NCBI GenBank assembly: GCA_002841375.1 | Contig: PGZO01000006.1 | Location: forward strand, 148,063-212,062 | Source: Firmicutes bacterium HGW-Firmicutes-7 | Lineage (GTDB): Bacteria; Bacillota; Clostridia; Lachnospirales; Vallitaleaceae | Direction: 5' to 3' | Length of the DNA: 64,000 nt | Shown: piece by piece, positions 10,001 to 19,000 of the stretch | Numbering within the stretch: position 1 is the stretch's first letter | Layout: every line of letters begins with the position of its first letter | Made by a program: the position numbers and the translations under genes | Notes under the pieces: generated by a model | Told to the model about the DNA's origin: nothing | The model's input: the letters and a program-made list of their open reading frames with translations, nothing else | Database searches by the model: none

Positions 10001-13000
10001 GTGCTTTAATGCCACTTTCAAGACCTAAAGGTACTAAACCCATTTGCTCCTCCATGTTTTTTTCTATCGCTTTATTAACCTTCATTCCACCATCTTTCCA
10101 CAATGGCCAATTAATAGATAGTGTAATACCTGAACGCTTATTTATTGCTTTAAGCTTGTCTCTTTTCTTACAATAATGATCAATAAAGCCATTTCCAAAA
10201 GCATAATCTCCTTGCCCTACATTACCTAGCTTGCCCGCTACTGAGGAGTATACAATAAAGAAATCTAACTTTTCATTTTTAGTAGCATGATCTAAATATA
10301 TCGTTCCATATACTTTAGGCGCTAATACTGCTTCCATTTCCTCTCTCGTTTTCTTAATTAGGAAGGAATCTCTTACTACTCCAGCACTATGTATAACCCC
10401 ATTAATTGTTTTGAAATGTGTTTTTGCTGTTAATATAAGCTTTTCAACCTCTTCTCTTTTAGAAACATCCGCGCTAATATAAATTACCTCAGCGCCTAGT
10501 TCTCTAAGTTTCTCAAGTTCTTTTTCTTTTTCATCATTAAGCGCTGATCTTCCGCTCAGAATTAACCTTGCATTAAATTCTTTTGCAAGAAACCGAGCTG
10601 TAATAATTCCAAGTCCTCCTGTACCACCTGTTATGATGTATACGCCTTTATTTTGAATATTAATTGTGTTGTTGTTTTCATTTGTAACCTCAAGCTTTTC
10701 AAACTGTTTTACATATCTTACATTGTTCTTATATAGCACTTCTATACCATCATAGATTTCCATTTCTTCAACTGCTCGACTTAAAAGATCAAAATCTGAC
10801 GGTAATACAACCTCTACACACTTACATTTCATATTTGGATTTTCAATCGTAATCGTTCTAAGTAGTCCACTTAATGCTGCATTTTGAGGTTGACTGTCTT
10901 GCTCATAAGATTCATAACAATAAACCAGCCTTATCGTCTTTCTTGGCTTTTGTTCGGCTAATGCTTGGCATAGATACATAACACAATAAGCACCTTTTTC
11001 CAATTGTTGTTGAATGTTTTCTCCATTATTAAAATCCTCAATATTCCACATATGAATAATGCTATCTGGTATACATTCATCTTCTTTTAATTTTGTCGCT
11101 AACTGTCTATAGTGCGCTTTGCTTTGTGGATTTATTTCATATGTAGTGTCTGACAATTGTTTAAAGGCTTTGCCTGGCATCACGACAATTATTTTCCCTT
11201 CCAATGAATTTATGTTCTTATTGCTCTGTAAATCATTAGATAAAACTAACGTTGTACCTACCTTTTTACTATTGTTTGAAAAGTCTTTTGAAGCCATTTC
11301 CCAATGATCCGAAAAATAGATCGTATTGTTTCTATTTATAGCAATCGGTGCGAATGCTCTAAGCATTAAATTGTTTATTTTTACGAGTATCACCCCTGCC
11401 ATATCCAATATATAAATATCATATTTTCTAACGCCATGATTTACAGGTGCATCAAGTAAAACCGCATGGACATAACACTCTTCGCTTAAAGTGTTCAACA
11501 GCACGATCTCTTCTATTGAAAAGGGTACGTAGGAAGCTTCTACATCCTCTGTTGATGTTTTTGTTATTCCAATCACAGCTTGAAGGGCTCCGTCAATGAT
11601 CGAAGGGTGAAGTACATATTGATTGAAATCATTTTTTAATTTTTCTGGCAACTTTAAGTGTACTAATGTTTCTGTAGCGCCTGTAAATATTTCTTGAATC
11701 GTTTTAAATCCATCTCCATATGCAAAACCCTTTTCCATAAAAAGCTCATAGCAAGCCTCTCTGGATATATAATCACAACTTTTTTTAATCTCATCAATAT
11801 TAATTATATCTAGCTTTGTTTTACAATTCTCCTTCATTGCAAATTCTAGCTCACCTTGAGAATGAAGCCTTCTACTATTGTCTTCTGCCTCTGTAGTAAC
11901 TTCATACGCTACTAAATCTCCATGAGGATATAAATGAATACTTACTATTTCAGGCTCGTCTTTTATAACTATTGGTTGCGTCCACATAATATTTTTAATC
12001 TTACATACTTTTTCTTCTCCTGCAATTTCTCCCGCTGCATGTGCCATTTCTATATAGGCTGCCCCAGGTAACATTTTTTGATTAGAAATAATATGGTCTG
12101 TGAAATAGAATTCTTCTCCTGTAAAAGTCGTTGTATACTTCTGCTCTCTGAGATTTGAAGTATTGGATTCTATTAAAGGATGTGGTCTTTTATTTCCGTT
12201 ATTTCTCGCTTTTTTACGCTCTGGTATCCAATATCGTTCTTTTGCAAAAGGATAGGTTGGCAAAGATAACCGACTCAAGCCATGGCCTTCATATAGTTTT
12301 CTCCAATCAATCTCTACACCTGAAACCCAAAGCTGTGCTAATTTATCGAGCTCTTTATCCCTAATCATGGTTTTTATGAATTCTTCAGCCGCTCTTCCTT
12401 CAGTTAAAATAGTGTTCACCTTTTCACTAACTGCATTCCCAAAATACAGTCCATCAATATTCATCTTTCCTACTAAATATTGTGATAGCTTCACCGTCAA
12501 ATCTTCTGTATTAGATACGATTAGTGCTATTCTCTCTGTCATTGCTTCACGACCAACTTGTAAGGTATAGGCCATTTCAGTTAAATCAACCGCTTCTGAT
12601 TGTTCAAATATTACGATCTCTTTTTTATTTGTTAATATAACCTCTACAATATCTTTAAGAGAAGTCTGCGCAACAAATTGCTCTCTCTTTATTTCAATAT
12701 TATATTTTTCTTCTATGCTACTCGCGAGCTTAAGCAGATGAATGGGCTCTAATCCATAGTCTTCAAATGCCTCAGTCAATTTAATCTCTTCTTTCTTTAC
12801 ACCAATAACTTGAGATAGAAACGTTATTAACACTTCTTCTATTTCAGTCTTTGAACTTCCTTCTTCTATCACAACGCTATTATGGTGTTTTTCAAAAGTA
12901 GTCAACAGCTCTTTGACATACGCTTTAAGTCTATCAACATTTTTAGCTGATAATAGTATTAATTGTGGCTTATCATTAACGCTTTCCTCTTTATATTGTG

Positions 13001-16000
13001 AATCGTCAGCTTCCTCTAAAATGATATGTGCATTTGATCCGCCTGCTCCAAAAGAACTAATTCCAGCTCTTCTAGGATATTTTATCGTAGCTACTTCAGG
13101 ACATTTCCATTCTTCAAGTTGATGTTGTACCCAAAAAGGCGTCTCTTTGAAATTAATATTTGAATTCAGAAGGTCCGAATGAATAGAAGGTACTAATTGT
13201 TTATATTTCATTTGTAACAATACTTTTGTTATACCAGCAATGCCTGCTGCTGATTCTAGATGCCCAATATTCGCTTTCGCTGATCCAATTGAACAATATT
13301 GTTTGTCCTTTGTATATTCATCAAACGCTTTTACCAAGCCAGTTATCTCTATTGGATCGCCTAAAGAAGTACCGGTCCCATGGGCTTCAATATAGCTTAT
13401 TGTCCTTGGGTCTATCTCTGCTTTTTTTATTGCTTCACATATGACTTCTTTTTGTGCATTCGGATTAGGTACTGTATACCCGTTGGTTTTTCCACCATGG
13501 TTTACACTACTACCTTTTATAATCGCATATATATGATCATGATCTTCTTTGGCTTGCTTCAATGATTTTAATAATATTGCCCCTACGCCTTCACCAGGGA
13601 CATAGCCATCTCCACCTTCTCCAAAGCTTCTACACTTTCCATCACTTGATGCAAATCTTCCTTGACTTAGTGCGATATACTTATTAGGATGTATAGATAC
13701 ATTTACACCCCCTGCTATGGCCAATTGATTTTCTCCTCTATGTATACTTTCACAAGCAAGATGAACAGACGTAAGGGAGGAGGAGCACATTGTATCCACT
13801 GCTAAACTGGTTCCACTTAAATTCAGACAATACGATACACGATTTGCTATAGATGCGTAGGAAGAACTTAGTGCCATCCCATTCCCCATCAAGGACTCTT
13901 CTGCACCATATAGTTGATAGTGTCCATACATAACCCCAACATATACACCCACTTTTCTCTTGCTCAGCTCTGCCCTTGTATACCCTGCATCTTCCACCGT
14001 ATTCCAGGCTGTCTCAAGAAACAACCGCTCTTGAGGATCCATAAGTTCTGCTTCCTTTGGAGATATATTGAAAAATAAAGGATCAAACTTATCGACATCA
14101 CTCATAAATCCGCCCCACTTACTATAACTTTTTCCTTGTACATCTTTATTGGTGTCAAAGTATTCCCTGAAATCCCACCGATCTTCAGGTATTTCTGTAA
14201 CACAGTCTCTTCCTTCTGTGAGATTGTCCCAAAACTCCTTCACATTATTTGCCATCGGATATCTTCCGCTTAAGCCTATAATTGCGATATCATCCTTCTG
14301 TTGCAAACCCTCACTTACAACCTTTTGAAAGCGTGACTTACTAATAAATGAAACTTGTTCTTCTATAGTGGCTTCAGCTTTAATAGCCTTTGATAAAGGA
14401 TGCGTGCCTAGATCTAACTTCTCAATTAATTTACTTCTATGATTTTCAATAAAATACATCGCTAAATCGCTAATATTTTGATATTCAAATAGCAGCGTTT
14501 TAGTAAGCTCCCCAAAACAAGCTTCTAATTCTCTATTCATATTTACGATCATCACTGAATCTATTCCATACTCATCAAATACTTTTCTTGCATCAATTTT
14601 GTTTAGTGGTATTTTGGTTTCTTTGGATAGCATATTCTTTAAATATTTCTCAGTTTTCTCTTTCAACTCGTCTATTTTATTTTCACTAATTTCTAATACG
14701 GTTTCTTCTACCTCAAGTTTTTCATACCCTTTAAAGCCCAACATTGCATCAATTTTTTCTTCATCTCCTGCAAACACTATTAATCCTACTTGAGAAGAAT
14801 TCAAGCCTTGTTCAAATGCCTTTACCCCGTCGTCAGTATTTAAAGGAACCAATCCTAGCCTCTCTTCCATCCATTTCTTAGAAGCCTCGTCCATAGTCAT
14901 ACCGCCTTCTTTCCACAAGGGCCAGTTAATGGATAAGGTTTTCCCTGTTCTTTTTCCTTGTTGCCTAAAGCTTTCTCTCCTTTCGCAATAATGATCCATG
15001 AAACTATTTGCATAAGCATAATCACTTTGTCCAACATTGCCTAGTATGGAAGAAGTAGAAGAAAATACAGCAAAGAAATCTAGAGGTTCCTCTTTTGTTG
15101 CTTCGTCCAACCATATAATACCGTATACTTTAGGATCTATCACTTCCTTCATTTCTTTTGATGTTTTTCTTAATAATAAAGAATCGTGTGTTATGCCTGC
15201 ACTGTGAATAATGCCATTAATATTACCAAAGCGTTCTTTTGTTTTTTTAATCATATTCTGGACATCATCCCGTATCGATACATCACCAACCATATATTCT
15301 ACTTGGGAACCTAATGCTTCAAGCACTTTTATTTTCTCTTTTTTGAACGCATTTAACTCAGAACGGCCAGTTAATACGATGTTTGCTTTTGCTTTTTTAG
15401 CGATATGCTGTGCAAATATTAAACCGAGTCCGCCTGTTCCTCCTGATATAATATACACACCATTTTCCTTTAGCTTGGAACTATGGTAATTCAGATCTTG
15501 CTCTGTAATTTTACGAATTGATCTAATGTACCGATCTGTCTCGTCATACCTTATATCAATATTTTTCAGATTTATTTGTTCCTGTAATTCAAATAAAAGA
15601 TCTTCTACCCTTCCTTCATCCTGTGCTGCAAGCATACCCACGGTCTTAATTTCTATTTGAGGATTTTCAATTTTTACAGTTTTTGCAAAGGCGCTCACCC
15701 CGGCATAAGAGGGTTCTGCTGCTTCATCGTCATAGGTATACCTATAAAGAATTTTAATTTTATCTTTAACTTTACCTTTCATAATCTCAGTGGTTAAATT
15801 AAAAAGTGAATAAACACCTTTATTAAGCTGAAGCTTTACAGCTTTTTCATTACTATCATATTTGTCTTTGCTCCAGTTATGAATGATCAACCTTAAGTTA
15901 ATGTTTTTATTTTTAAGGTCCATTAATAATCGTTCATAGTCTTCTTCATTATTTGTTCTAATTTCATATAGATCCTTATCCAACTCAGCATATTTTTTTC

Positions 16001-19000
16001 CTGGCCTTATTAATATCACTTGCCTGATGGTTTTTTTAAGGGTATTACACAAAGCATGATCAACATCAAATAAAACAATGCTATCGATTTTTTCCTCTAG
16101 TTTCTTCTTACTAGGCTTTTCTTTTTCCCATTGGCTACTATATTTTAATATTGCTGTTTTTTTCAAAGCTTTTTGTGTTATCGTAGCTGACATCGCTCTT
16201 AACACAAGGCCTTTCATCTTGATCAATATTTTTCCCGCCTCATCGGTTAAGTTTAAATCAAAATTTTTAATCGCAGAATTTTGGGTCATATCTGCTTTTC
16301 TTACATGAATAAAACATTTTTTAGTTAGAGGACACAATATGTCTACTTCTTTTAAAGAAAACGGTAAATAGGGTACGCCAAGTGCCATTTCCTTTTCCAA
16401 AACACCAATAATTGCTTGAAGGGCTCCATCCATCATTGATGGGTGTAATATAAAGTCTTGAAAGCTTCCTTTTAATATTTGAGGTAACTCAATTTTACCT
16501 AGTACTTCTACTTCATTACAATTAATTTCAATTACTGATTGAAAGCTGTCACCATAATTTATGTGATTTTCATCAAATAATTTATAGATCTCCTCCTGAT
16601 TCAGCTTTCTTATACATCTTTTTTGAATTACATCAATGTCGATGTATTCTTCAATTTCTTCTTCATCATTTGCATATTCCAATACACCATATCCATTCGT
16701 AAAAGGTTCAGCAGCTTCTTGACTAATTACTTCATACGCTACATCATTTTCTTTAGGGTATAATGTAATACATGTTTCTTTTGTTGTCTCCCCTATGGTA
16801 AGGGGCCTAACCCATACAATGTTTTTAATTTTCTTAATTTTCCTTTTACCTGCCATTTGACCTGCTGCTCTAGCCATCTCGATATAAGCAACCCCTGGCA
16901 ATATGTTGTGTCCGGATATTTGATGATCACATAGATAGAATTCCTTCCCCGTAAATGTGGTCGTATATTTCTGTTCTTCAAGATCCGAAATATTCTTACC
17001 TATTAATGGATGGAGTTTCTTGTCATTGTTATCTCCTCTATTAAAAATAGTTTCATCAAATTCAGACGATGGTATCCAATATCTTTCTCTAGCAAAGGGG
17101 TACTGAGGTAGACATATTGGTTTAAGTTTTCGCCCATTATATAACTGCTTCCATTCAATTTCTAATCCGCTCGCCCATAACTGAGCAAGCTTTAACATAT
17201 CTCTTTCTTCAATTATTTTACGTGCAAATTCCTTACCTAAATCTCCATCAAAAATAATGTTTTCCTTATTTTCTCTAATATTTCTATTAAAAAGGTTTTC
17301 GATGTTCTTTTTATTACTCCTATAATTCTCAAGCTTTTCCTTTAACTCTTCTAAGCTTGATACGACTATAGCAAGACGTTCTTCCATTCCTTCTCTACCT
17401 GTTTGTAAGGTATACACCAGCTCTTCAAGATTAATTTTCTCACTTGTTACTTTCTTTTCCTGCTCTTGTAAGGTAGCATAATAATTCATCATGTTTTTCT
17501 TAAACTTTGTAATAAGGTAGGTTGCCAACACTTCAATAGATGAATATTCAGTGATTATTGAAGAAGTCATCCCCAAATTATAGCTTTCATTTATTTTGTT
17601 AACCAGCTTACTTATATTTAATGGATCAAACCCATATTCTGTAATATTTTCCGAGACATCTATTTCTTTCCTATTTACATTTAAAATAGTTGATACGTTT
17701 TCTATTAAGTCACGTATTATTTTATCTTTTACGATTGAAATATTCTTTTCTAGGTTTGATTCCTCTTCTCTTTTAAGTACCATTTCTTGCTCCAAATACT
17801 TGGCTATTGTCTCTACATATTTATTAAGCTGCTCCTTATTTTTTGCTGATAAAGTAAAAATATAGGGCTCAGATATTGTACGCTTCACCGTTTCTTCTTT
17901 TTTATATTCTTCAAGTATGATATGTGCATTTGAACCACCTGCCCCAAAAGAGCTTATCCCTGCTCTTCTTGGATAGCTTGTTCCATTTATTTTTGGACAT
18001 AGCCATTCTTCCAAATCATGTTGTACATAAAAAGGTGTTTCTTTAAAATTAATATTTGGATTAAGCACCTTGGAATGAATGGATGGCACAAGCTGCTCAT
18101 ACTTCATTTGAAGGATTACTTTCGTTACAGCTGCTACGCCTGCTGCTGATTCAAGATGACCAATAACAGATTTTGCTGACCCTATTGAACAAAACTGTTT
18201 ATCCTTTGTATGTTCACTAAACGCTTTTACAAGTCCACTTATTTCTATAGGATCTCCTAAAGAGGTTCCCGTACCATGCGCCTCAACATAACTTATTGTT
18301 CTTGGGTCAATTTTTGATTTTCTTATCGTTTCGTCTATTAACTCACCTTGTGCATTCGGATTAGGTACTGAATACCCATTTGTTCTTCCGCCATGATTTA
18401 AAGTACTTGCTTTAATAATTGCATATATTCTATCTCCATCTTCTTCTGCTTTCTTCAGTGATTTTAATAGAACTGCACCTATCCCTTCACCTGGAACATA
18501 ACCGTCTCCACCTTCACCAAAACTTCTACACTTCCCATCACTTGCTGCAAATTTTCCTTGGCTAAGTAATATGTACTTATTAGGGTGTATCGTTAAGTTA
18601 ACGCCACCTGCTAGAGCCATTTCACTTTGTCCAAGCCTTATACTATCACAGGCCAAATGTATGGAAGTTAAAGATGAGGAACACATCGTATCCACCGCCA
18701 TGCTAGGTCCATTTAAGTTTAGCAAGTAGGATACTCTATTTGCTATTGTTGCATAAGATGAATTTAATGCAATATTATGACCTTTTATTGATTCTTCAGC
18801 ACCATAAAATTGATAATATCCATACATTACCCCAACAAATACGCCTACTCTTTTTTCACTTAAACTTCGTCTAGTGTACCCACCGTCCTCAAGGGTATGC
18901 CAAGCTGTTTCTAAAAATAACCGTTCCTGAGGATCCATAAGTTCGGCTTCCTTAGGTGAAATATTAAAAAATAAAGGGTCAAATTTATCTACATCTTTTA

